Assembly: GCF_964204645.1 (NCBI RefSeq) | Contig: NC_134027.1 | Span: 1 to 64,000, forward strand | DNA from: Tubulanus polymorphus | Lineage: Eukaryota; Nemertea; Palaeonemertea; Tubulaniformes; Tubulanidae | Reading direction: 5' to 3' | Length of the DNA: 64,000 bases | Shown: one piece after another, positions 1 through 10,329 of the stretch | Position numbering within the stretch: the first letter of the stretch is position 1 | How the letters are laid out: every line of letters begins with the position of its first letter | Position numbers and translations under genes: made by a program | Notes under the pieces: generated by a model | What the model was told of the DNA's origin: nothing | Databases searched by the model: none | Seen by the model: the letters and a program-made list of their open reading frames with translations, nothing else

Positions 1-2040
1 GGGACTGGAGTGGATAGGGCTGGAGTAGAGGGGGTTAATAGGGACTGGAGTGGATAGGGCTGGAGTGGAGAGGGTTAATAGGGACTGGAGTGGATAGGGC
101 TGGAGTAGAGGGGGTTAATAGGGACTGGAGTGGATAGGGCTGGAGTAGAGGGGGTTAATAGGGACTGGAGTGGATAGGGCTGGAGTAGAGGGGGTTAATA
201 GGGACTGGAGTGGATAGGGCTGGAGTAGAGGGGGTTAATAGGGACTGGAGTGGATAGGGCTGGAGTAGAGGGGGTTAATAGGGACTGGAGTGGATAGGGC
301 TGGAGTAGAGGGGGTTAATAGGGACTGGAGTGAAGAGGGTTGATAGGGACTGGAGTGGATAGGGCTGGAGTAGAGGGGGTTGATAGGGACTGGAGTGGAT
401 AGGGCTGGAGTAGAGGGGGTTAATAGGGACTGGAGTGGATAGGGCTGGAGTAGAGGGGGTTAATAGGGACTGGAGTGGATAGGGCTGGAGTAGAGGGGGT
501 TGATAGGGACTGGAGTGGATAGGGCTGGAGTAGAGGGGGTTGATAGGGACTGGAGTGGATAGGGCTGGAGTAGAGGGGGTTAATAGGGACTGGAGTGGAT
601 AGGGCTGGAGTAGAGGGGGTTAATAGGGACTGGAGTGGAGAGGGTTGATTGGGACTGGAGTGGATAGGGCTGGAGTAGAGGGGGTTAATAGGGACTGGAG
701 TGGATAGGGCTGGAGTAGAGGGGGTTAATAGGGACTGGAGTGGATAGGGCTGGAGTAGAGGGGGTTAATAGGGACTGGAGTGGAGAGGGTTGATTGGGAC
801 TGGAGTGGATAGGGCTGGAGTAGAGGGGGTTAATAGGGACTGGAGTGGATAGGGCTGGAGTAGAGGGGGTTAATAGGGACTGGAGTAGAGGGGGTTAATA
901 GGGACTGGAGTGGATAGGGCTGGAGTGGAGAGGGTTAATATGGACTGGAGTGGAGAGGGTTAATAGGGACTGGAGTGGATAGGGCTGGAGTAGAGGGGGT
1001 TAATAGGGACTGGAGTGGATAGGGCTGGAGTGGAGAGGGTTAATATGGACTGGAGTGGAGAGGGTTAATAGGGACTGGAGTGGATAGGGCTGGAGTAGAG
1101 GGGGTTAATAGGGACTGGAGTGGATAGGGCTGGAGTGGAGAGGGTTAATAGGGACTGGAGTGGATAGGGCTGGAGTAGAGGGGGTTAATAGGGACTGGAG
1201 TGGATAGGGCTGGAGTAGAGGGGGTTAATAGGGACTGGAGTGGATAGGGCTGGAGTAGAGGGGGTTAATAGGGACTGGAGTGGATAGGGCTGGAGTAGAG
1301 GGGGTTGATAGGGACTGGAGTGGATAGGGCTGGAGTAGAGGGGGTTGATAGGGACTGGAGTGGATAGGGCTGGAGTAGAGGGGGTTAATAGGGACTGGAG
1401 TGAAGAGGGTTGATAGGGACTGGAGTGGATAGGGCTGGAGTAGAGGGGGTTGATAGGGACTGGAGTGGATAGGGCTGGAGTAGAGGGGGTTAATAGGGAC
1501 TGGAGTGGATAGGGCTGGAGTAGAGGGGGTTAATAGGGACTGGAGTGGATAGGGCTGGAGTAGAGGGGGTTGATAGGGACTGGAGTGGATAGGGCTGGAG
1601 TAGAGGGGGTTGATAGGGACTGGAGTGGATAGGGCTGGAGTAGAGGGGGTTAATAGGGACTGGAGTGGATAGGGCTGGAGTAGAGGGGGTTAATAGGGAC
1701 TGGAGTGGAGAGGGTTGATTGGGACTGGAGTGGATAGGGCTGGAGTAGAGGGGGTTAATAGGGACTGGAGTGGATAGGGCTGGAGTAGAGGGGGTTAATA
1801 GGGACTGGAGTGGATAGGGCTGGAGTAGAGGGGGTTAATAGGGACTGGAGTGGAGAGGGTTGATTGGGACTGGAGTGGATAGGGCTGGAGTAGAGGGGGT
1901 TAATAGGGACTGGAGTGGATAGGGCTGGAGTAGAGGGGGTTAATAGGGACTGGAGTGGATAGGGCTGGAGTGGAGGGGGTTAATAGGGACTGGAGTGGAT
2001 AGGGCTGGAGTAGAGGGGGTTAATAGGGACTGGAGTGGAT
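1..2040. repeat. 40-bp satellite array with higher-order duplication
   Basis: About 50 near-identical copies of a 40-bp G-rich unit of the form GGGACTGGAGTGGATAGGGC followed by TGGAGTAGAGGGGGTTAATA. Variants include truncated 20-bp half units (for example near 321-340, 640-650 and 781-790), a GTTGATA/GTTAATA switch and a TGATTGGG variant. The same series of variants recurs 1070 bp downstream (321 to 1391, 781 to 1851), so part of the array was copied as a block. The array runs off the left edge. No coding potential. Confidence 0.97.
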
Positions 2041-3630
2041 AAATTCAGGAGGGCTGATAAATTCAGTTAAGGTTGTGTTTGAAGCAGCGCCAATAAAAGT
2101 TTCCTCGAGTAAAGAGTTTATTGAGGTGGAATAAAGAGATGATGTATTTACGTTGCGTTGGGAAGTACACGGATTGTAGAAGTTCAAGTTGCTATGGATT
2201 CTAATGTTATTATTTCTGCGGTTTTTCGGTAGCATTTTCTACTGACTGTTAATAATGAATAATCGATATATCTATAAAGATGAAGTGAAAGTTGATTTAT
2301 GAAGGGTGTGGTCCCTGTAAACCCCCACTTCCTCATATTATACCATTCATCATTCATCATCATTTCCTGCGTATGATTTTTTTTCGTTTCTATATTTTTC
2401 ATTTCATTCTGTTTTTTTGTTGTTTGTTTTTTTCTGCTCGTGTTGCTGCTGCAGCTCACTGGGAATAGCGTTGACCAATCACAGTCACAACAGGTGAACT
2501 ACCATACTTTTCATTTTATCGATCTTTTGAAATCTTTCAAGTATTTGACTCTATGTAGTATGCTTGAAGAGAACCGTGTTCGTTCCATTGAATCCTATAA
2601 AAGTCATTAGAATTTTGCAAAATTACCAAATTTCACTCCTTCCAACTCCTGGAAACGGAAGAGGTCCTTGTAGTGCCGGGAGGTCCTCGTGATGCAGGAG
2701 AGGTGCTCCTAGTGTAGATGAGGTCATCCCGGTGCAGATGAGGTCCTCACGAGGCCGGATAGAGGCAGTGTCCTCATTGATTCATTTTGAGTTTAGCATA
2801 CTACATATTTCAATACCCCCTGCTCTGAATTTCTCAACCTTGCAAGGTTTGAATGTAAAAAGCACTAAGTCCTCATCAGTCCTGTTTTATTGTAGTCTAA
2901 AGTCAATCTAACTGCAATATTGCACCCCCCTCCCCGCACCCCCCTCCCCCGCCCTTTGTAACACTGCCACTATTTGAACTAACATATACCTAGGGATATC
3001 TAAAATGCAAGTTCATTTATAAAGCACTTTAGATTTATTTGAATTAATGAAGTTTTGTAAAACCACAATTTACTAACATTCTGTAGGAATGATAAACCAT
3101 GCCACTTCACTACATTATAATAGATGATCTCTGTATATTTATAACTGCTCCACTTCAGTTGGCATTTGTCGCCCATTGGTATTTTTTTGGATTGACAATA
3201 GAACGGTCTATACCTCGTCCAACACGACAGGTTTGAATATTAAAATCACTGCAGTAATTTTTACGCTTGTTTTTTCTCTCTTTCCTCTTTCTTTTTATCC
3301 TCTCTCTCTTTATCCATCATTCTCCAATTTATTTCTGATGTTTTTTCGATTTTCTGATATTTAAAATGTTCTCTCTCCTCTCTCTCCCTCCTCTCTCTTC
3401 CTCTCTCTCTCCTTTGATCAGTGAATTCGAACAGAAGACAGGAAAAAGAAGTAATTTTCACTGATTACGTTATTTTTAATGATTTGAAGAATTTACAGTT
3501 CATATCGATATAAGACTAGAATATAAGAATCATCCATTTTATCTGTAGAGTTTAAAGATCATACATTGCAATGACTATAAGATGGTTTCTGGGCAGTCAT
3601 CCCTCGAGGCCCTATAAGACTGCTCTCAAG

Positions 3631-3878
3631 TTGTTATAGTTACTCTAGTGAATACAGATACAAGTTGGTCTTAAAGTTAGATTGATTATAGAACCAAGAT
3701 GGGCTTTAAACTGGTCTTAGGTTGTTACTGTAATGGGTTTACACTGCTCCAAAGTTGTTATAGTTACTCTAGTGAATACAGATACAAGTTGGTCTTAAAG
3801 TTAGATTGATTATAGAACCAAGATGGGCTTTAAACTGGTCTTAGGTTGTTACTGTAATGGGTTTACACTGCTCCAAAG
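3631..3878. repeat. 124-bp direct tandem duplication
   Basis: Positions 3631-3754 are repeated almost exactly at 3755-3878; both start at TTGTTATAGTTACTCTAGTG. The unit contains GATTATAGAACCAAGATGGG and CTGGTCTTAGG, which relate it to the palindromic CTTAAGACCAG-type MITE seen elsewhere in the window. Confidence 0.9.
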
Positions 3879-3939
3879 TTGTTAGATTAGCTAGAAATCT
3901 AATCCAGAATCTGTTAATACACATAGCTGATATAAGAGC

Positions 3940-4110
3940 AATCCTGATTGGTCAGTCAGCTGAAGTCTCTGATTGGCCAACATGAAGTGGTCTGCTAACC
4001 CTAGGGTTACTGTGATTGGCTAACCCTAGGTATCCACATTGACCTAGTAGTCAGCTAGGGTTGCTGTGATTGGCTAACCCTAGTAGCTGGTCACTCAGTG
4101 GTGGTCATAT
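3940..4110. repeat. Degenerate short repeat with CCCTAGG / TGATTGGCTAACC motif
   Basis: Three to four imperfect copies of a motif like GTGATTGGCTAACCCTAGG, partly in alternating orientation. The same motif reappears at 5960-6110, on the other side of about 1.8 kb of unique sequence, so it is a dispersed family and not a single local array. Confidence 0.6.
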
Positions 4111-5394
4111 GACCTCAGTGAGTGAGTGGTGATCAGGTGTCACATACTATTACCTACTGGCAGTTGTAAACAGCTGATTTAGGGCCCCATTCAGCCAGGT
4201 CATACAGTCTATACTGAATATAGAGTCATCTAGTTAATAAATGAATAATATTGTTGTGCGGTCTTTAGCTGTGAGATTGGTTATAGAACCAAAATGTGCC
4301 CAGACTGGTCTTAAGTTGTAAGATTGGTTATAGAACCAAAATGAGCTCAGACTGGTCTTAAAAAATGTAAGATTGGTTATAGAACCAAAATAAGGTCTTA
4401 AGTTGTATGATTGGCTATAGAGCCGAAATGAGATTATAGATTGGTCTTATAAGCTTGGCTAAATGACTGTGCAACCTCCTTGGTCTGCCTTGATCCAACA
4501 TTAGTCCAAAAGTAGCCTTGAAGCTTGTAACATTAGTTTCAGAATTATAGCCTTGTCAAAATCTTGATGACAATTTCAACTCTGGAATTGACCAGAACAG
4601 GAGCAACATTTTCATATCTAAATGGTGTTTAGGATTTATTATGATTTCAATAGACTTAAGTTTAATGCAGTCCATATATAAAACTGTCCTTCAGCTTCAA
4701 CGTAGATCTCTAACTCTTTATTACAGACTTATATTTCAAGTTACTTCTATTTACAGTTCACATACATCAAAAAGCATAATTAAATTCTGTAGTTGAAAAA
4801 TGGAAAAAAGATTAATGATTATTTCTATCTACCATTATATACAAATAGCTGAAGTTGTTATATCATCCTCGCTACTAAATGAGTATAAGAGATGTCTTAG
4901 ATTTTGGCTTATTAAAGTTATTATATACGGACATTAATATTCCTATCATATACACCCTTACATCAGAAGTCACGAGTACAACATCATTTTCATTATAAGC
5001 CATGGCAACTGGATCTGTGGAAACTCCTGCAACCAATTCAGATAAATAAATATTTGTATTAATGACGAATGTTCTGGTATTTGACACGGATTCTATCTGA
5101 ACCTCTGAATTGACTCGGTCTGTTTAGTTCATTACGATGTTGACTCGAGACAAGCTTCAATTTGATGAACTCATTATCATCAGGTTATTTACAAGTTCTC
5201 AATTTTCATTCCAATAATAATGACTAGCGAACTGTGGGTAAAAAACGTTTTGGTGAAACCAGTCTTGGAACTTGGTTTCGTGACTTGGATGGTATCCCAG
5301 AGCTGAACTTCAGGACTTCGAGTTCCCTGGATTAGTTTTCCGTGATTTGAGTGCTCAGAACTGGATTTCATGACTTGAGTTCGCGGGATCGTGT

Positions 5395-5545
5395 TTCAGG
5401 GGTCAGTTCCATAGTCATGGCTTTTAGACTTAAGACCAGTCTAAGACCATGTTAGTTCTTTAGCCAATCTAACAACTTAAGGCCAGTCTTAAGACTTAAG
5501 CCAATATTTTAACTTAAGTCTCGACTGTGGAACTGGCCCCAGGAC
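5395..5545. mobile_element. Palindromic MITE, family A (GTTCCATAGTC termini)
   Basis: A self-complementary element of about 145 bp. The left end GGGGTCAGTTCCATAGTCAT is matched in inverse by CGACTGTGGAACTGGCCCC at the right end. The interior holds ACTTAAGACCAGTCTAAGAC and its complement around AGCCAATCTAACAACTTAAG. Further full or partial copies lie at 8405-8500, 14016-14282, 17045-17337, 40815-40930 and 50290-50370. There is no coding capacity, so it would depend on a transposase encoded elsewhere. Confidence 0.75.
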
Positions 5546-5959
5546 TTGATTGCCAAGAGCTGGACACCATGACTCGGGAATAACTATAAAGCTGCAATTC
5601 TTTCAACTCACAAAACTGTAGAACCATTGAACTGTGTGGTTGATGCTCTATTCAGAGATTGTTAATTGTTACCTTTGATTGTAACTGTGATAGTGATTTA
5701 TTGTGATAAATGATGATCGTTGAGAGATTAATTCCTGACTCTAAACGAGACTGTGAATTCAGTATGAAGATTACACCATTAATTCTCAATTAATCGCTCA
5801 TTCCTAGACAACTCTTACATCGACTCTCGCAGAGAAATAGATAAATAGATTCATCTTTAGAGCCTTATTTTCAACTGGCTGATGAATTGATAAATGTAGA
5901 TTAACAAATATATTATCATTACATGAATTCGCTCAAATTCTTTAAGTCAAATTCAAGTA

Positions 5960-6165
5960 TGAAAGTGAGCGTGATTGGCTGTAACCCTAGGCTAACAGTG
6001 GCTAAACCTAGGTTATCCTGTGATAGGCTAAAACCCTAGGGTTACTGCAATTGGCTGTTACCCTAGGGTACCCTAGGCTAACAGTGGCTAACATTAGGTT
6101 ATCCTGTGATGTAACGTCAGTTGCTGGTGGGTTAAAGGTTATCCTGTGATGTAACGTCAGTCTCT
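5960..6165. repeat. CCCTAGG short repeats and a 38-bp direct repeat beside the TIMP stop
   Basis: Several copies of GGCTAACAGTGGCTAA-like and CCCTAGGGT-like motifs. They are followed by a direct repeat containing GGTTATCCTGTGATGTAACG at about 6092-6128 and 6129-6166. It abuts the 3' end of the minus-strand TIMP coding sequence, so it would lie in or just past the TIMP 3' UTR. Confidence 0.6.
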
Positions 6166-6175
6166 GGTGGGTTTA

Positions 6176-6376
6176 TTACGGTTCTCTGTAATACTCCTCT
6201 TTACGTTTGCGGCTACAAGTACGAAATGCGTTGTTCTCCATCCAGCGACACTTTCCATTTTTCCTCTGCGTACAGATACCATGGCGATCGTAACAATCGG
6301 ATGCGTAGTGCCATTTCGGTACGTAGCATGCCCCGGACGCCGGCTGGCAGCCATTATGATTCCAGCATTGCTCGAT
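6176..6376 (-). CDS. timp: TIMP exon 4: C-terminal subdomain and stop
   Basis: Acceptor TTATCACAG before 6376. 66 codons and TAA at 6178-6176. Seven cysteines ([42 protein letters not shown]); the CxxRKxGxCxW core matches the CIRQKGGYCSW-like motif of TIMP C-domains. The stop codon overlaps AATAAA (6177-6172, minus), so a very short 3' UTR is possible. Confidence 0.92.
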   Translation of the reverse strand: MEQCWNHNGCQPASGACYVPKWHYASDCYDRHGICTQRKNGKCRWMENNAFRTCSRKRKEEYYREP

Positions 6377-9300
6377 CTGTGATAACGGAAATAGAAATGG
6401 TTGTTACGGCGACACGTAGCGCAATAAAACATATTGTTAACGATGATGGTTCGCTCGTTAAGGGTTCGTTAGTTCAGGATTAATTGAATATCTGATTGAT
6501 TTATTTACACTCAGATTAGTTTTATCCTGGATCAGAGAGGGAAGAAGATATTAGAATTAAACCCTTCGATCGAGTCAGTAACTTTAGATCCACCCAAAAT
6601 CTGGGTCTGGAAAAGTTATGAAATTGGGAAACCCGTTAGAACCCTGAGTTAGGATTTGACTTTAAAGCTAACAATATTGGAAATGAACTAAACGAAAGCT
6701 ATATTCCAGGGGCCACTTTCTTCTCTCGATTATAAGTTATTTGCCTCAGTTTAAAGTTTAAATCTTTTCATTCCAAATGTTTTAACTCTAGAATCAAATA
6801 CTGTAGAACTCGATGTATTACTGTATAGCGATTACACGATTACAGATTTATTGTATTGATTACCTGACAGCCATGATTGCAATAATTTTTATATTTCTTG
6901 ATAGTTTTTTTCTCCAATACGCTCAATTCGGACCATTTCACCCAGTAATTACACAGATTGATGTGAGCTTTACCGTTCAGGAATCGACCGGTCACCAGGT
7001 ATTTCTCATTCACCGTGAAGTCTGGAAGTCCGCACATCGCCGAGCTGCTAGGAGTTCTAATCTCCGTTACATTTCCCTTATAATTCGACAACTGAAAATA
7101 ATAACACAATTTATACTCATATTAACCCTTTAACCCTTTCAGTGCTGACTGATTAATACCCTATAGCGCTGGAGATAATTTGAAGATTTTGAAAAATTCC
7201 ACCCTAGTGTGTTAAATAACGGGAATACCACTATAGTGCGTCTACACCGGGGTGCGGTGTATCGTTAGTTACTAGTATTTCACTATGTTTGACAGGTGCT
7301 GCCTTTTTTATAGATATAAACTAATTACATCAATACACTGCAGTGCAGTGTACTAGCAACTACCCCGATTCATACAGTAGATGCACTGAAAGGGTTAATA
7401 CCTGAAAGTGCTGGAGATAATTTCACCCTAGAGTGTGTTGAATATATGGGTATATGAGAGTATCAGATCATCGAGAATTATCCAATCAAAAGGCAACAGT
7501 CTGAGGGGGCTGTATGAAGGCTACAGATAGCACTGATATCTAGCCCAATTTACCCAATGATAATACTGTCAAAACTATATGTGAGCAAAATATCTATCAG
7601 AGCATGAGAATGAAAGAGAAGTGATTCGTTTGTGACCTTGACTATTGTAAATCAACTCAACTCATCAGAGACAAATATAAACTACCAGCAGTTAAAGCTT
7701 CACAGTCGAGTTGCTCTAATCCTAATGAATTCCTTTGGTGACATTCCATACTTCTTCATAGATTTACTCAGATTATGTTTGTATATAGATGCTCTCGGAG
7801 TGGTTGACTTTACTCCGAGTTGGTTTAGTATAAGGTTGATATTGATCGTCGGAGCTGTGTAAACTGTTCCAAACAATGATAGGAAACCTATGAAGGAACT
7901 CGACTAAGAAATTTCCTCTGTTCTGGAAGTTCTCTCTGTCCTGGAAAACATTTTGGTCTTATTACCAAAGTCAACTATATGAGTTAAGGCCTCCCTCCTC
8001 TCTCCTCTCACCCCTCTCTCCTCTCTCCCCTCTCCTCTCTCTTCTCTCCCCTCTCTCCTCTCTCCCCTCTCTCCTACCTATCCCTTCTCTCTCCTCTCCA
8101 CCCTCACCCCCCCAGGCTCGGGTTTTTGTTACGTACCTTGTATATTTTCTGTACTTTCACTGCGTAAGACATGAGGTAAGGGGTCTGATGTACTACATCG
8201 TTGTTTAACGTTTCTTTCGAGCGAATTCGAACTTTTAAAACTAAAAAAAAAAGAAAAAATGTTTTTCATTTTGATTTATGTGTCACAATGTGTGATGTTA
8301 ACCATAAGAGCACCTGTTTACAGTGTGAATAGAGTTAATCATTAACAAGAACAGAACCTCCTTTACTCTCACCCTGTCCCTAGATTACCGCTATATAACT
8401 ATATATATCACTATTCACAGTCTAGTTGCATAGTCGTGACCTAAGTCCATAAGTGGTCTTAAATCTTAAAGACTGGTCTTAAGTTGTGAGATTGGCTAAA
8501 CAGTATCATCTTAGAGACTGAAACTGTGTGAGCAACAGACCCGGAACTCGATGAGGTGCCGTGGTAACAATCATCGCTGGTGCATTCATTATTGAATCTT
8601 TCTATTTGCCGATTGATTATCAGTCACAGTTACCGTGGTAACCACGCTGACCTCGCGGCAACAATAGGTCGAACCGGTCTGAACCGGTCTGTCCGTTCAT
8701 ATCAGTGTTGAGTGTGAGTGAAACTAGAAATAGCGGTGCAGACGTCTTCACTAGAAATAATGATAAAACTGTCGTCTTATCGATTACTCAGCTTATTATT
8801 TATAGAATCCTAATAACCATATATGGTAAGGGGGTCAACTCTTACGGGAGGTTCACTAATTTGTGACCATATATGGGGTCTCTCCCCTCTCCCTCTCTCC
8901 CTCTCTTCCTCCCTCTCTTCCTCTCTTCCTCTCTCCCTCTCTCCCTCTCTTCCTCTCTCCCTCTCTTCCTCTCTCCCTCTCTTCCTCTCTTCCTCTCTCC
9001 CTCTCTTCCTCTCTCCCTCTCTTCCTCTCTTCCTCTCTCCCTCTCTTCCTCTCTTCCTCTCTCCCTCTCTCCCTCTCTTCCTCTCTCCCTCTCTTCCTCT
9101 CTCCCTCTCTTCCTCTCTTCCTCTCTCCCTCTCTTCCTCTCTCCCTCTCTTCCTCTCTCCCTCTCTTCCTCTCTTCCTCTCTCCCTCTCTTCCTCTCTCC
9201 CTCTCTTCCTCTCTTCCTCTCTCCCTCTCTTCCTCTCTTCCTCTCTCCCTCTCTCCCTCTCTTCCTCTCTCCCTCTCTTCCTCTCTCCCTCTCTTCCTCT

Positions 9301-10329
9301 CTTCCTCTCTCCCTCTCTCCCTCTCTTCCTCTCTCCCTCTCTTCCTCTCTTCCTCTCTTCCTCTCTCCCTCTCTTCCTCTCTTCCTCTCTCCCTCTCTCC
9401 CTCTCTTCCTCTCTCCCTCTCTTCCTCTCTCCCTCTCTTCCTCTCTTCCTCTCTCCCTCTCTCCCTCTCTTCCTCTCTCCCTCTCTTCCTCTCTTCCTCT
9501 CTTCCTCTCTCCCTCTCTCCCTCTCTTCCTCTCTCCCTCTCTCCCTCTCTTCCTCTCTCCCTCTCTTCCTCTCTCCCTCTCTTCCTCTCTTCCTCTCTCC
9601 CTCTCTCCCTCTCTTCCTCTCTCCCTCTCTTCCTCTCTTCCTCTCTTCCTCTCTCCCTCTCTCCCTCTCTTCCTCTCTCCCTCTCTCCCTCTCTTCCTCT
9701 CTCCCTCTCTTCCCCTCTCCCTCTCTTCCTCTCTCCCTCTCTTCCCCTCTGATAATAATTATAATAATAATAATAATTTATTATATAGCGCGCAGGACTG
9801 TAAAAATAATCACAATGCTTTAAAACACAATAGATTCCATATCAAAAACGTAAATTAGATTCGAATTAGAAATATATAAGTCTAAAAAGGTAGGTTTTAA
9901 GATTACGTTTTGATGGATTTAGACTCTATTAAAGAAATAGGAAGAGAATTGTGTCAGCGCCGCGACAAACTTACTCTGTAGAGTCAGTGCTACGAGCGAT
10001 CATCTCAACTCAATGAGGTGATCGCTCGTTTAGGAGCATGAACGACGAGCAGGTGTGTGGAGCAGTGTCCTATCACGCTACGTTTATATAAACAAAGTAA
10101 CTCTTAAAGATTGTTGTTGTTAAGACATTTCTCTCCCCTCTTTCCATTCCTCATCCTCCATCTCCTCCCTCCTCTCCCCTCCTCCCTCCTCTCCCCCTCC
10201 TCTCTGTATCTTACCATAGTCTGATTTACAGAAATGTCGTTGAGGATGGGCTGATATGCACGAACAAGCATCAGCATCCCGTTGCCAGGTAACGATCGTC
10301 AGTAACAACAAATAGAATAGCGGTTTCAT
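6176..10329 (-). CDS. timp: Tissue inhibitor of metalloproteinases (TIMP), complete, 4 coding exons
   Basis: TIMPs are secreted proteins that inhibit matrix metalloproteinases; the free N-terminal cysteine chelates the active-site zinc. Exons on the minus strand are 10329-10215, 8231-8137, 7091-6864 and 6376-6176. All junctions are GT-AG and in phase, giving 212 residues. Residues 1-21 are a signal peptide ([13 protein letters not shown]...) ending ADA. The mature chain starts CSC, with Cys at mature 1, 3 and 13, exactly the TIMP spacing, followed by [14 protein letters not shown]. The rest of the NTR domain has the TPSSSAMCG and INLC motifs. The C-terminal subdomain is exon 4. There are 14 mature cysteines against 12 in vertebrate TIMPs, and the tail is basic ([12 protein letters not shown]). 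It lies antisense next to, and probably inside an intron of, synapsin. Introns carry CT tracts and a piggyBac-like MITE. Confidence 0.95.
6864..7091 (-). CDS. timp: TIMP exon 3
   Basis: 228 bp, phase 0 at both ends; acceptor TTATTTTCAG, donor GTAATC. Encodes 76 residues with [10 protein letters not shown], the [17 protein letters not shown] segment and KNYCNHGCQ. This covers the end of the N-terminal inhibitory domain and the first C-terminal-domain cysteine. Confidence 0.95.
7130..7398. mobile_element. piggyBac-type MITE, copy 1
   Basis: A 261-bp non-coding element (7134-7394) bounded by TTAA on both sides. Its inverted termini are CCCTTTCAGTG and CACTGAAAGGG. TTAA duplication with CCY termini is the signature of piggyBac-superfamily elements. 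A second copy lies at 35590-35881. It sits in TIMP intron 2, only about 39 bp upstream of the exon 3 acceptor. A partial related fragment continues to about 7440. Confidence 0.8.
7988..8100. repeat. CT-rich tract in TIMP intron 2
   Basis: Imperfect CCTCTCTCCTCTCACCCC-type simple sequence, a polypurine run on the TIMP coding strand, ending about 35 bp from exon 2. Confidence 0.9.
8137..8231 (-). CDS. timp: TIMP exon 2
   Basis: A 95-bp exon too short to stand out as an open frame. Acceptor TTTTAAAAG precedes 8231; donor GTACGT follows 8137. It completes the Val codon from exon 1 and encodes [13 protein letters not shown]...[10 protein letters not shown], the second and third strands of the NTR barrel (compare VIRAK and the YxIxxxKxxK pattern of vertebrate TIMPs). 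The phases join both neighbours without a gap. Confidence 0.92.
8880..9748. repeat. 870-bp TTCCTCTCTCCCTCTC microsatellite in TIMP intron 1
   Basis: Almost pure pyrimidine sequence built from CTCTCCCT and CTCTTCCT blocks. It is open in all three plus frames, giving false 300-residue Leu/Ser proteins. A polypurine-polypyrimidine run this long can form triplex (H) DNA. It is followed at 9750-9790 by an ATAATAATAATTTATTATATAGCGC segment, a common repeat-tail motif in animal genomes. Confidence 0.97.
9992..10029. other. Short perfect-looking hairpin in TIMP intron 1
   Basis: ACGAGCGATCATCTC and GAGGTGATCGCTCGT form a 15-bp stem with one G-T/mismatch position around an 8-base loop. It is too short for a canonical pre-miRNA and more likely a remnant of a palindromic element. 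Confidence 0.6.
10130..10205. repeat. CT-rich tract just inside TIMP intron 1
   Basis: A run of CCTCTCCCCTCCTCC-type sequence beginning within about 10 bp of the exon 1 donor. It makes the TIMP exon 1 reading frame appear to continue as Gly/Glu-rich residues; those residues are intronic. Confidence 0.85.
10215..10329 (-). CDS. timp: TIMP exon 1: signal peptide and N-terminal CSC
   Basis: Start ATG at 10329-10327. Encodes the 21-residue signal peptide and mature Cys1-x-Cys3 ... Cys13. The donor GTAAGA follows 10215 (minus sense) after the first base of a Val codon. The preceding residues (ADA|CSC) fit a signal-peptidase site. Confidence 0.95.

Larger units (their letters stand above)
2041..6170. 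other. Repeat-rich non-coding DNA left of TIMP, probably synapsin intron
   Basis: No exon could be supported here. I looked for the synapsin exons that should precede 12359 (start of the core C domain, a motif like NSLHSIYNFCDKPW) and did not see them. Contents: G/A-rich imperfect short repeats (2660-2765), C- and T-rich tracts (2920-2955, 3255-3420), a 124-bp tandem duplication (3631-3878), CCTAGG-containing short repeats (3940-4110, 5960-6160) and palindromic MITE pieces (4270-4450, 5395-5545). Short open frames such as that on the minus strand at 4875-5087 have no recognisable family. Confidence 0.6.

Noticed and set aside
4875-5087. Minus-strand open frame with VSTDPVAMAYNENDVVLVTSD and flanking AG/GT, resembling a beta-propeller blade
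   Set aside because: Single short segment, no neighbouring exons or recognised family; kept only as a note.
6157-6483. Open frames of 71-91 residues on both strands over the last TIMP exon
   Set aside because: The real reading frame is a different one (6376-6176, minus) joined by splicing; these are shadows.
8823-9858. Three overlapping plus-strand open frames of 309-331 residues, Leu/Ser/Pro rich
   Set aside because: All lie in the TTCCTCTCTCCC microsatellite; open in every frame because the repeat lacks stop codons. No splice, promoter or domain evidence.
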